Shown in pieces: positions 11,759 through 22,681 of a stretch of 64,000 bases of DNA; within the stretch, counting starts at the first letter, position 1, and every line of letters begins with the position of its first letter. The notes under the pieces were generated by a model. It made no database searches. It was not told the origin of the DNA and saw only the letters and a program-made list of their open reading frames with translations. The translations under genes and the position numbers were made by a program. The DNA is from Gamsiella multidivaricata (Eukaryota; Mortierellomycota; Mortierellomycetes; Mortierellales; Mortierellaceae), in NCBI RefSeq assembly GCF_025024155.1, contig NW_026251737.1, positions 310,001-374,000 on the forward strand, given 5' to 3'.

Positions 11759-13897
11759 CTATCGGTTCATCATCACAGCAACGGCTATCAACCCTCCGAC
11801 GAGTGCGCCTCCCAGACCACTGACCAAAAAGTCCCGTCGTCTCGCAGGCACCTCTGCATCCCCGTCTTGCAAGATCAGCGACAGACGACTCTGCATGCCC
11901 TCGGTGTTGACCTTGGATCGTTTGCCCAATTCCTCCCGCCATGCTTCACCGAGGTCAATAGTCTCCCCATCATCTCCCTCGGACAGCAGCACAATCGACC
12001 CGTCCTCTGCCAACACCAACTCACCATTCTCCACAGAGCCGTGCATCTCCTCCAGGATCAACTTGGGCAAACGCTTGTCCTGTTCTCCAGAGGCCTGCTT
12101 GAGCAGCAGGTCCTCCATACGGTCGAGTCGCTCTTCTTGACGTTCCGCACTCTTTATAAGCCTCTGTAGCACATCCTCGCCTCCTGAAAGTGCACCGCCG
12201 ATGGCAACTGGAGTGGACTCTGCAGTTGAAATCAAAGTATTATCCGAGACTTGGTCTACTGTATTGGGGCCCTGTGCCACGCCAGTAATGCCGCCGTTAG
12301 AGCCAGCTGTAGTCTCAATCGATAGAGCCTTTTCAGGCAAAATTCCCCGCTCAGTCAAGTCCCGAACCAACTCCTCGTACCGCTCGACTTGTTTGCGACG
12401 TCTTCTCGGCTCCACAAATGCTTGGACAATCAAGAATGCCATGACGTTCACACCCACGAGGCCCCATGTTCCGTATGTGCTTGCGGCTCGAATCTTGTCA
12501 CTCCAGACCTGTTCCTCATGGTACCGTTCCATAATAACCCTCGTCAGCCTCCTGGATTTCTCTTCGACGTTCGATTCTGCCTGCTTGTATTCTATCTTGG
12601 TCTTTTGTTCCGCCTGCTCGTTGGCGTGCTCTGAGCGGTAGAGATCTGTGAAACGGATCACATCGTCTGGAGACCAAAGGTGCTTGCGCTGGAGCAGGTC
12701 ATTGATGGCCTTTTGAGTGTCAGATCGAGTGCTAATGGCGTCCTCGTAGGCGTATTTTGCTTGGGCCAATTTGATACGAGCGTCATCAAGACTTTCACCT
12801 ATGTTTTTTTTTTTTTTTTTTTTTTTTAGACCGAAAAAGTTGGCACAAACATGTTAGCGGAGAAATCAAACTGTTGAGCTGCCTCGATAATGAAGATATT
12901 ACAGATACATACCATGCGCAATAACCTTGTGCTTTAGATCGTTGATGGCGTTATATCCCGTAAAGTTATTGAGATGCTCCGATAACTGAGCGATCGTATC
13001 CCGATAATCCTTCCGCTTCACAGATTCTGAGAGTTGGCGCAAGCTGTCGGGGATGGAGGACCGGATGTACTCTGTTGAGGATTCAATCGACTTTTTATAC
13101 GGTAGCAGCCTCGCCTTGAAGGGCTCTAAGGGATCTTCAGCTAATCCAGATTGCGTTGACGACTGTTTGACAACTTCGCCATGCTGGCCTGATGCGGTCG
13201 ATGGATCCTTAGAGCCTAAAGACGTCTCTGCTGTTTTCCGCGATTGATCCTTCTCCTTGGCATCCTTTGACGGTGATGTCGCATCAGATGCTGCTGCCGA
13301 CACAATAGTACTCCCCTGGCGAGGCTGCGTTGCCTTTGTTGCTTCCGCAGTCGAGTCGGCGATTGATGACTTGGCCAATTGCTGTTGTTGCTGTTGCTGC
13401 CGCTGCTGTTGCTGCTGCTGTTGTCGTTGTTCTCTGGCCAGCTTCTCTGCCGCCTCTTTAGCTGCGCGCTCAGCCTTTTCCTTTGCAACCTTGAGTGCTT
13501 CCTCCTCGATCTTTTTTTTCTCAGCAGCCGCACTATTCAGGATTTCCTTCAGAGCTGCGTCCTGGGCCTCGACCCTCTTTCTCTCTGCCTCCTCTGCCAT
13601 TTTCCTCTGTGAGTCTCCTTCGGCGGCTTCCTGTGCGACTTTATCCTTGCCCGTGAGGTTCTTGGAACCATTGGTATCCCCTGCAATGGAGGATGGAGGT
13701 GAAGACGATGAAGGGCGATCATTGGACCTCCTGGGTGTGGTGGAAAAGTCTCGCCTGGTCCATACTGCACCGAGGAACGCCTGCGTGCCTGAACGACCGT
13801 TAGTGAACTGAGTGCGCAGGTTGGACGTATATAGGAGTGGTAGTTGGTCTTTTGACGAGGGCACTGCGTGCCGAATCAGGCGGAGGTGGCTGGCCAT
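11759..13897 (-). CDS. SHE9: mitochondrial inner membrane protein She9/Mdm33
   Basis: Fungal inner-membrane protein implicated in mitochondrial morphology and inner-membrane fission. Exons 13897-12913 and 12798-11759, one 114-base intron, 674 aa. The N-terminus is rich in Arg, Ser and Thr (RRDFSTTPRRS), as in a mitochondrial presequence. Residues about 75-190 form a charged Ala/Glu/Lys/Arg coiled coil interrupted by poly-Gln. The family core spans the intron: LNNFTGYNAINDLKHKVI, then DDARIKLAQAKYAYEDAI, LLQRKHLWSPDDVIRF and HANEQAEQ. A membrane span (GLVGVNVMAFLIVQAFV) follows and a second hydrophobic segment ends the protein. It is longer than yeast She9 (about 450 aa) because of the coiled-coil/Gln insert and a C-terminal extension. 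The intron holds a 20-plus base A-tract on the coding strand just before its 3' splice site. Confidence 0.9.
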
Positions 13898-14810
13898 GAT
13901 CCGTACTCGATTTGTCGCTGATGGATCTGTTTCCTGTGCGAATGGATGAATAGAAGTGGGGATCGGGTTGATTGTGAGAGCTCAGGCACTGCTGGTTCTC
14001 GGGACGGTTAGCCAATCAGAATAGTTGTCTGCAATATCAACGCGCGAAGTACCACTTTTCGCCCCAAAGTGCCTTGCAACATAAAAAAAAAAACTGTTCG
14101 TTCCACCACTCCCCATCCTTCCGTTTGCAAGCAGCGAAGCAGGAATAGTGAGGCATCGAGAATTCCACGGTTTGGAGGGAAGCAACAGAGGCAATGATGT
14201 GTGTATTCATGTTTTTGGTTTGAATCGCGCTATCGGGAGCGGATTCTTAAGAAGGAATGGACGCGTCCACATCACACCATATTATATACGATCCCTGGAT
14301 ATGAGAAAGCGGATGGTGGTAGCCTCAAGTTATGAAGTTGAAAAAAAGAAAAAAAAAGAAAAAAAAGTCGAGCTACTTCTCACCGCCATCGTCTTCTTTT
14401 CGGCTCTAAGTTCCTCGTTGATACCAATATCGCGTTTGCCAAAGCCTCCACGCTTAGAAAAGTGGTTCTTTTGAGACTGAAAGGCACCCTTGATCCGTTT
14501 CCTCACGAAGAACCAAAAAAGCCAGCTTGATATGTGCTCAAAGTGGGCCTTTTTTGATGGACGCTGGCTTATGGATTTCCAAGCCTGTAGTAGTAGATCT
14601 AGTAGATCATTACGGGTCACGTTTTTTTTTGTATTTTGCTGCATCTTTGTATTTGAATCGCTCACTCCCTTCGTTCTTTGGTTCGCCATCACTTCGCTCC
14701 TCCTTCTCTTGCCCGCCTCCTGCTTCCCTTGACCCTCAGAGCCAGAAGACAACTCAAACTTCACACGCCAACAGTCGGATCGCCACACAAGACATAGTTT
14801 AACTCGGATC
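13898..14810. other. divergent promoter between SHE9 (-) and NSP1 (+)
   Basis: Roughly 0.9 kb containing both promoters. Apart from A-rich runs (14341-14366) and a C/T-rich stretch at about 14690-14730 leading to the NSP1 start, I see no coding region that can be supported. Confidence 0.55.
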
Positions 14811-16937
14811 ATGGGTAAACGACAGTTTTTACGCGATTGTCGACTACAGGCGGACGCGCGTGTGGCATGACGGACCTCAGTATTAACACAGCACCGCCTT
14901 AATCGCTCTTTGATCGACCTCTAGCTAACAACCAGGGTTTCAGCTGTAAGCGCCATAAAGCTATCTCTCGGCACTGAAATACTGCAGTGTATCTATCTGG
15001 CTACTCACCAGCTTATTTTGGCCCTTTTTACCTCATTGGTATAGTTGGATTCGGTGGCGCGGCTCAAGGGGGATTTGGATCCTCTGCGGCCGGAGGAAAT
15101 GCCTTCGGTGCCAAGCCAGCAACTAGCACGCCAGGAGCAGGATTTGGATTCGGGTCTAATACAACTGGGGCTCCCTCGACATTTGGTTCGACCTTTGGAT
15201 CCGCACCAGCTTCAGGAGGTTTTGGTGGCGCATCGACCCCAACATCTGGAGTATTTGGAGTCGCATCTACACCTACAACTGGAGGATTCGGAACCACGTC
15301 CACACCTACGACCGGAGCGTTTGGAACCACATCCACACCTGCAGCTGGAGGGTTTGGAGCCACATCAACTCCAGGGACCTCGTTGTTTGGTAGCTCGACC
15401 TCTGCAACATCAGCAGCACCATCATTCGGAGGATTCGGCGCTCCGGCGCCAACAGCCGCTCCAGCATTTGGCGCCTCTGCTGCTGCCTCAGCAGCGCCCA
15501 CTCTGTCATTTGCCGCGCCTGCTTCTGCGTCCGCCCCATCATTCGGCACCCCCGCTAATACAGCTTCGACCACATTCGGTACTACCTCAACGGCACCGTC
15601 ATTTGGATCTGCACCTGCTGCAACCCCATCCCCCTTTGGAGCGCCAAAGCCTGCTACTCCGACGGCCGGTCTTTTCGGAAATATCTCAACAGCTCCGGCA
15701 ACTCCAACTGCGGCTTCAACTTCTCCCTTTGGTGCATCTTTGACTGCAGCCACCAGTGCCGCTCCAGCAGCGACCTCGTTGTTTGGAAATAAGCCTGCGA
15801 CAATTGGAACTGGAAACACACTCCTTGGAAGCGCACCTCCCGCGTCCAGCGCAGCACCCGCTTTCGGAGCCAAACCTGCTACGCCTTCTCTTTCATTTGG
15901 AGCCGCACCAGCCTCAACCACAGCGTCTTCGACTTTGGCAGCTCCCACATTCAGTCTCAACGCAGGGTCTACTGCTTCATCAGCGGCGACATCAGCTCCT
16001 GCGTTTTCATTGGGCACCACACCTGCTACTACATCTGCTGCCACTACTGCTCTGACGACAAAGCCGCAGGATGATGCCAGCTCCAAGACTGTGGTGCCTC
16101 CAACACCCTCGGCATTGCGTAACAAGAGCATGGACGAGATTCTCCATCAGTGGTCGAGGCAGCTTGATGAGCACACAAAGGCGTTCCGCGAACAGGCCAA
16201 CAAGATCTCCGAATGGGATCGCAAGTTATTTTCTAATGGACACCAGGTATATATCAGGGGCATTTGTTTGAGTGCATGCAGATTATCGTTGAGTTGGTAT
16301 TGACATTTCATTGCCCTTTTCTGATATAATAGATTAGCCAGCTTTACCAGATGACAGTGGAGACTGAGCAAACGCAAAAGACAATTGACCAGAATCTGGA
16401 TTACATCGATTCACAGCAGCAGGAGCTCAGCGGAATTCTGGATCTTTACGAGGAGCAGGTCCAAAAGATGTTCGAAAAGGATGCCACTACGGCAGGAGTG
16501 AATGCCAATGGATTGCGACCTGTGGATGAGCAGCGCGAACAGACATACAGCTTAGCCGAGAACTTGAACAAGCAGCTGGACGACATGTCGCTCAACCTCA
16601 CAAGCATGATTGAGGAGATCAACCAGACTGCGCCCAAGACTGATGGCGAGAGCAGCGACCCTGTAAGTTTGATAGCAATTTCGACCTTTCAATTATTCAT
16701 GGCCTGCGCTTCTGTGCTTCTGTACCAAAACTAACTATTGCTTTTTTTTGCGCCACGCCCTATTAGGTCGGACAAATTGTGCAAATCTTGAACGCTCACT
16801 TGACGAGCTTGCAATGGATCGACGAGACGACAACATCGCTGCAGTCTAAAGCTCAGGATGTCGGTAGACTGCAAAGTCAGATGATCAAGGAACATGAGAG
16901 CTATCGCAGCCGCGGTGTGTTCACGGGACGATCCTGA
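14811..16937 (+). CDS. NSP1: nuclear pore FG-nucleoporin Nsp1/Nup62
   Basis: Central-channel nucleoporin that forms a coiled-coil trimer with the Nup54/Nup57 and Nup58/Nup49 partners. Exons 14811-14814, 15045-16246, 16333-16662 and 16767-16937, 568 aa. Residues about 2-330 are a Thr/Ala/Pro/Ser-rich array of GFG, FGA, FGS and FGT repeats. Residues about 365-568 are the Nsp1 C-terminal coiled coil, with SMDEILHQWSRQLDEHTKAF, QLYQMTVETEQTQ, LDYIDSQQQELSGIL and a final segment with VGQIVQILNAH. The reading frame of exon 2 is open upstream but contains no ATG. The best start is ATGG at 14811-14814, followed by GTAAAC; joined to the acceptor at 15043-15044 it gives M-V-G-F-G in frame. That makes the first coding exon four bases long. 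AATAAA at 17011-17016. Confidence 0.92.
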
Positions 16938-17891
16938 GCTATGGAACTGCAATGCTGACAGGACAGGACAATTGAACACCGGAGGAAGAAGTCGCAAAGC
17001 GTGATAAAGAAATAAAAGATCGCATCTGAAAATAATAATAGTTACAACAATGATAATAATCGTACGCTATCGTTTGAAGGATCTACCAAGTTCATGTCGA
17101 CGCGTAAGCGTCGTAAATTCGGGGTAGAAAGGCTACTCGAATTGCCCGAGCGTCGATTTTGTTGTGCATCCATGCCATGGGTACAGACAAGCACAAGCCT
17201 TATGTTCTTTGAAAGTATCCAAGACGGGTGCGATAGTAGAAGTTCAAGAGGGCTGTTTGCTTATAAGGTTTTCTTTTACGTCTACGGCTAAGCGCCGGTC
17301 CAAACGAATTGACCCCAAATGGCATTGATGGAAATGAACGCTAGTTTTTTTTTTTTTTTTTCAAGAAAGCGGATATTATGACACGCGAGCTGTTCGTTGA
17401 CTGGCTCTCGGAGCTAGACTAGGGCATATAACTTGTATGTCCAGGAAGAGACGAAAGATAGCTTTTTTTGCTGATCGACAGCGCACTAGGACATGGCTGG
17501 TACGGAAATTGGGGGCCCTCTCTCTCAACATTACCATCATCAGGCTACCCCTCTACTGCACGGAAAAATATGCAAGTTCCATAGACCTTCTAGACCCCCA
17601 ACATTTGGTTCTCGTGCTTCGTTTTACAGCAGTTTATTTTTTTTATTTTTTATACATTTGTTATTAACAACATTTGCTAGTGTATAGTGTGGATCGAGCG
17701 TTAGATACAAAGGTGGGGGTGGTGTGTATAGGAATGGCCTCTCTCTCTCTCTCTGTCTCTCACAGCCATCATCGACTCCTGGATAAAGGTATAGAAAAAA
17801 AAGAGATTTTTTTTTTTTTTTTTTTTTCGTAGGGTCATATGGGTTTACCATGCGCCATTGAAAAAGCGCGTGCCCTCCATCCTCATATGAT
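16938..17891. other. convergent 3' flanks of NSP1 and the Pep4-like gene
   Basis: No gene is supported. AATAAA at 17011-17016 serves NSP1. T runs lie at 17345-17360 and 17808-17827 and a CT repeat at about 17735-17760. The 300-odd bases next to 17892 are presumably the protease 3' UTR. Confidence 0.6.
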
Positions 17892-19751
17892 TTACTTGGC
17901 AGGAGCAAAGCCGACACGGTCCTTGCCAAGGTCGTAGACGCTGTAGTACTTGCGCAAGAAGACATCGCCGACGATCCAGAGGTCAGCGAGGGACTCAGGG
18001 AAGTCCATGCCCATGAATCCAGACACGCATGATCCTCCGGCATTGAGGATATAGTCGGATCCCTGCAACTTGTACTCCTTCTTTCCAAAGGTGAAGGCGA
18101 ATTCGGGCAGGTCGGGGACGGCAGCGCAGTCGATGGTGTACTGTCCAGCATAGTTCTTGGTCGCGCCAATCTGCTTGTTGATCATGTCCGACAGAGCGGT
18201 CTCCAAGACGATCAAGGACGAGCCGGTGTCGATCACAGCGCCACCGCCGAGCTCGACGGTCTCGTCGCCCAGTCGGATCTTGTTCAGGTCAATCTCCCAG
18301 TAACCCTTGCGGCGCACGCTGTACCAGTCAAGGTCGCCCTCAAAGTGGTTGGCATCCACGCCACCGAGGGTCATCTGACCACCGGTGCTGCCATCAGCCT
18401 GGGCGAGATAGAATCCAAAGACGGGCTCGTCGACCAGCTTCTGGTTCACGAGGCTGTAGAATGGAGGGACGACGCCAAGGACGGAGATGGTGTCGTAGCC
18501 GAGACCAAAGATACCGTCAAACTTGCCAAAGGCGAAGGCAAGACCGGGCTCCTTGACGGACTCGCCAAAGTCCTGGTGCTTGATGACGACACCACCGACC
18601 TCGACATTGTCGTTGCTGATGATGCCCTCGAGCGATCCAGAGCCGTATTGAATGCCGAAAGCGGTGCCGTTGGCCTTGAAGGTCGAAGACTTGTTCGAGT
18701 CGAAGCGGCGGTGGAGGAAGCAGGCAATTGAGGTACAGTGGGTCGATGGGACCCAGAGGTTGGACGAACCGGTGTCGAAGACGACCGAGAAGGTCTGTGG
18801 GGGCGATCCAATGGAGATGTCACCGTAGTACTATGAGGCACGCGAAAGAAAGAAATGCCAAGCCAATCGAATGTTAGCCTGAGAAGAGATAATTCCATAA
18901 GCGGGAAGGATGCCCTGCCCTGGTGGGACATGCTGAATGACCAGGCAGTGACGACACCACACACAGCCAGGCCAGCAGCAGACTAGGCTCCTTTCAGGGT
19001 GAAAGTGTCGGTTGCAGCCCAAGAAATCAAGTCTTTTTCTTTCTTTCTTTCAAGGGACACACGTAATAGCAGGGGGAGGCGTTAGCGTGTATGCCTCCAC
19101 TCTCTCCACAGGACAATGTTTACTGGCTGGAATGGAGGCGATAATGAGGGAGGGAGGGGGGGATACGCAACCCGTCTTGTATACTGCGCATGAATGTTCC
19201 CATGGATACAACATACATTCCATTTATCCGTTTTTCGAATGACCCCCAAGTGAACACAGAAAAACAACGAACCAAGGGGGGGGGAACTCCTTCACTCGTA
19301 ACCCCCTCCATCTTCTTTTTTTTTTTACCTGGGCATTCATATAGTTGGAGAGGGGGACGCCGTACGATGGCTTGCCCTCAGCATCCAGACCGATGATCTG
19401 ATTGGCCTGGTCCGTCTTCATTTTGCGCGCTGGCGAGCCAAAGTACTTCTGGGACAGGTACGAACCCGTCTCGGCGTAGGCCTGGAGCTTCTCAGCAGGG
19501 GTGATGTTGGCCTTCTTGAGCTGAATGCTAATAAATGAGGCAGAAGAAGAAGAAGAAGAAGGGTAAGTTTATCTAACCAGGTCGTGTTTCCTGCCTCTGC
19601 TCTCTCACTCCGCGCGACTTTATGTGAGTGAGTGAGCGAGGGTGTCTTTTGGAAGGGATAATTCGATAGACGGCTGTTTTTACCGAGTCATTTCAGCCTG
19701 GGAGGCAACAGCCAGGGACAAGAGTCCGGCGAGGAGGAAGGTGGTCTTCAT
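17892..19751 (-). CDS. PEP4: vacuolar aspartic protease, proteinase A (Pep4) type
   Basis: Pepsin-family (A1) endoprotease that matures vacuolar hydrolases. Exons 19751-19684, 19527-19329 and 18830-17892 with 156- and 498-base introns, 401 aa. MKTTFLLAGLLSLAVASQA is a clear signal peptide, then a propeptide with QLKKANITPAEKLQAYA. The mature domain opens with YYGDISIGSPPQTFSVVFD; the catalytic aspartates are in FDTGSSNLWVPS (Asp 108) and VIDTGSS (Asp 290). The C-terminal block runs to YDLGKDRVGFAPAK, the family terminus, with no GPI signal, unlike the other aspartic protease in this window (28567). The Pep4 assignment rests on the SNLWVPS core, the propeptide and the absence of an anchor. A secreted acid protease of the same family remains possible. 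Confidence 0.9.
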
Positions 19752-20493
19752 GACTGGTGAATAGAATGTAGTTGCGGTGTTAACGAAGGAGGATGTTGAT
19801 GGAATGAAATGAAAGAAGAGAGAGCGGAGGGAGGGGGAAAGAAAAATGGGAACAAAGGGAGCAAAGTTCGTTCGACCCTGGCCTGGGTTTGGGCTTCTTA
19901 TGCTTTTCATACATCATCGAAAGACTATAGACTATATTACAACGCAAATATCTGCAATCCTGTCACGCTATGAGAGCATGCGGATGAACAGCGTGTGTTG
20001 CGTTTGCGGTTTTACGAGTCGGATACGCCCCCCCGGATAGACTATAGACTAACAGTATATGTGTATATCGCGATGATGATGACCATGGTGCCCCCCAACC
20101 CCTCCGACAACAACGCGGATAGGGTAAGTCATCACTTCACTCCCTGTCGACATCTCCAGATACAGATATCTCCCATCTCGAAAAGAAAAAAAAAAAAGCC
20201 TTGGTCAACAACAAACCCCCCAATGGCATAACCCATTCAGCTAAATTGATAAATTCTCTATGTATTGCTATGTTTGCAGCTATGAAGACTCGCACAAAAT
20301 CCATGTAAAATAATTTTTATTCGTGAAGATATTTGAGATATGCTGATGGAGGAGTTTTTTTTTTCAGGAATGTGTATATAGTAAAAAGAACGCTTGCACG
20401 CAATAAAGAGGATATAGGATAAGATAGTAAGATAGTATGACACACAATGCTTGTAGGCATGCTTGCAAAGAACCCCAGCTGTCTTAATGGTCT
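19752..20493. other. promoter of the Pep4-like gene and 3' flank of the FCP1-like gene
   Basis: No gene is supported. The first 100 bases are purine-rich on the + strand, that is, a CT-rich leader for the protease on the minus strand. The remainder is AT-richer 3' flank, with TTTATT-type motifs near 20315 (minus-strand AATAAA). Confidence 0.55.
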
Positions 20494-21570
20494 CTATTGG
20501 GCAGCATCCGCATTTACCTTCGCCTTCTTTGCATTCACCCTCACCTTCATCTTCGTCTTTACCCGCTCCTCCCTCTGCTCCTTCTGCGGCGCTTCCAATC
20601 TTCCTTGTCTGTTTTCTTTCTTCTTCCGATGTTTCAGTCGCTTTCTTTTTAGTCTGGCCTCGAGCACCTCCGGTGACTCCACCAACACTACGCGTGGAGG
20701 AGCCTTCTCCTTGCGCCTGTCTTTCCTCAGCTTTCGCTTTAGCCTTTTTCTGACATCCCCTAGAGATCGGATTCCCTTCAAGAAAGATTTGCTCTGGAAC
20801 TCTTCGCTTGTTGTATCGAAAGGATGTCTCCGAATGTACGCGCTTACGTTCTGCTGTCCGATTAGTCGCTGCAAATACTTCATAACTTTAACCAGCTCAA
20901 TGTCGGTGCTCTCCAAGGATAGTTTCTTGTTGAAATCGCGTATCAGGACGCAATTGTAGGGCTGGAGCTGTGATTTGTGTGGTGAATCGTCAATGAGGAC
21001 TGTGTTCGTCTGATCGTATTGGGTTCCGTATCTCTGTCCTGGCTGGAGCTCTTCCTCGGGTGCCTGTTCCCTTTCGGCCTCGATCTCCCTCCAAACGAAC
21101 TCGAGATCCTTGAGGGTCAAGACCTTGCGATGGAAATCAACCGTGTCGAGTTGAAAGTGTTCTCGACTCCAGATACGGTCTAGTTTTGTCAGCTTATCAA
21201 GGAAACATGTTCCCAGCATTGTCCGGACACTGCTCTCGCGCGCACTTGACCATACCATCACTCGAAAATTGTCGAACAAAAAGTCCAAGAATTCTCTCAG
21301 AAACGGTCGTGGGGAGATGGTTCGCCTCGCGTTGTCTGATCGGTAGAGTAACGTCCCATTGAGGTCTAAGATGACGAGGATTTTGTGGTGGGATCCCCCT
21401 GTTTGTGCCGTGGGTTCTTCTTGGGCAATCTGTAGGTACGTCGGTGTAATGGGGCGGATTCCTGTAAGCGGAAGAAATGTGTAGTCTTCATGGTTGTAAT
21501 AAACTGAGGTGGTATCGTTTTCGAGTGCGCCATCGGCGCTGCCGCCTGTGCTGTCGTTGTATGCGTCCAT
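20494..21570 (-). CDS. FCP1/NIF-homology (HAD-fold) protein
   Basis: Contains one FCP1-homology domain (about residues 60-230), the HAD-type fold of CTD phosphatases and of Tim50. Visible landmarks: LVILDLNGTLL, PRPFLREFLDFLFDNFRVMVWSSA, SREHF, KDLEFVW and the third acidic motif in TVLIDDSPHKSQLQPYN. The signature DxDx(T/V) reads DLNGT, so the second catalytic Asp is Asn (residue 71). This variant occurs in a group of fungal FCP1-domain proteins, so activity is uncertain and the protein may bind rather than hydrolyse phosphate. A very basic Lys/Arg tail (about 275-358) suggests nucleolar or nucleic-acid association. The start used is the first ATG (358 aa), but the frame stays open to an AG at about 21640 with an acidic stretch (DQPFDLLSDDNTF), so an upstream exon is likely and the true protein is probably longer. 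Confidence 0.82.
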   Translation of the reverse strand: MDAYNDSTGGSADGALENDTTSVYYNHEDYTFLPLTGIRPITPTYLQIAQEEPTAQTGGSHHKILVILDLNGTLLYRSDNARRTISPRPFLREFLDFLFDNFRVMVWSSARESSVRTMLGTCFLDKLTKLDRIWSREHFQLDTVDFHRKVLTLKDLEFVWREIEAEREQAPEEELQPGQRYGTQYDQTNTVLIDDSPHKSQLQPYNCVLIRDFNKKLSLESTDIELVKVMKYLQRLIGQQNVSAYIRRHPFDTTSEEFQSKSFLKGIRSLGDVRKRLKRKLRKDRRKEKAPPRVVLVESPEVLEARLKRKRLKHRKKKENRQGRLEAPQKEQREERVKTKMKVRVNAKKAKVNADAAQ

Positions 21571-22681
21571 GTCCGAACCGGCAGTGCTGCTGCTTTCGTC
21601 AAAGGTGTTGTCGTCCGAGAGGAGATCAAAGGGTTGGTCCTACGATGAGATGATGCGAATGAGGATGTGGATCTCGCTGCCCTGTTGGACTTTTGGAAAA
21701 AGGCGGAGCTGCCTAAAGACTAAAAAAAAAAAATCTGCAGTAGAATAGACTCCCGCCTGTTGAACCCTAAACTCAATCGGCTATTTCTTTAAATGATCTT
21801 GGTGTTGGCCAACAATGGCCGTTGACAATGCGTTGGACATTTAGTAGTGCTGGAGCCATATTCAGCATACGGGGAGTGTAAGGTACTCACGGGAGCTCTT
21901 TATCAGGGGGTCAAGGCTATCTTTATAACCATGCTATCCCTTGGTCGCTCTGGTTGTTATTGACAACCGTGATTCTTCTAAAAAAAAATAAAAAAAAAAA
22001 GAAGCACGCCGCCAAAGCTCCAATGGACAGAGGATAGGAAGCGAGAGGAAGGATCCCGCTCTCGCACACATGCATGCATCACCTAATTCTGACGCCCTGT
22101 TTGTTGTCCTTTGTTCATCTCGTAATCCCCACCTTGGACCGACTGCTGTGTTCACACAAAGCAAGCTGCCCCTCTCTCTTTGCTCGTGCCTGAAGCAGTT
22201 GGCGTCCAGTGAAGTGTCATCTGAGCGTGCATGTACCTGAAGCAACCCCTAATTGCACTTGGCCTTTGTTTGTTACATGCTTTACGCTCTGACCGATGCT
22301 TGACCCCTGTCTGCTTACTCTGTCCTGCCATGCCCCATGCTCAGCTGCTCTCGTGCAATGACAACATGCCTCTACCTATGCTCATGCCAATGCCTACCCT
22401 CCATCGCGCGATTTGACACAGGGCTTTGATTCCGTATTCGTTCTCTCTCTGTCTCTCTGTTTTTTTGTTTTTTGTTTTTTTAACCTCCAAAAAAAAAAGT
22501 TCATTCTTCTTTTCTTTTCTCTTCTCTTCTCTTTTCTTTTCGCTTATTTACAACTTGTCCAGTCAAGTCATTCATTCACCTTCACCTTCTAATTTCCTCT
22601 GATACTCCTTTCACCACACAAGAAGCCCTTACGATACACGAATCCAGCCTGGACATCCCTCCGACAGAACCACGCCCCAGT
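21571..22681. other. divergent upstream region of the FCP1-like gene (-) and gene 22682 (+)
   Basis: Bases 21571-21638 probably continue the FCP1-like exon (open, acidic, preceded by a splice acceptor on the minus strand). I could not find the matching first exon with confidence. The right-hand 250 bases (22430-22680) are a C/T-rich leader for the following gene. The remainder shows nothing. Confidence 0.5.

Noticed and set aside
14330..14812. Open frame of 160 codons on the minus strand upstream of NSP1
   Set aside because: Includes Phe and Lys runs from A/T tracts and overlaps the divergent promoter; no domain is visible.
15064..16131. Long Ala/Val/Asn-rich frame on the minus strand opposite NSP1
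   Set aside because: It mirrors the FG-repeat coding sequence of NSP1; repetitive codons keep the opposite strand free of stops.
18446..18964. Ser/Thr/Pro-rich frame overlapping the Pep4-like gene
   Set aside because: A shadow of the protease exon; the aspartic protease motifs are read in the other frame.
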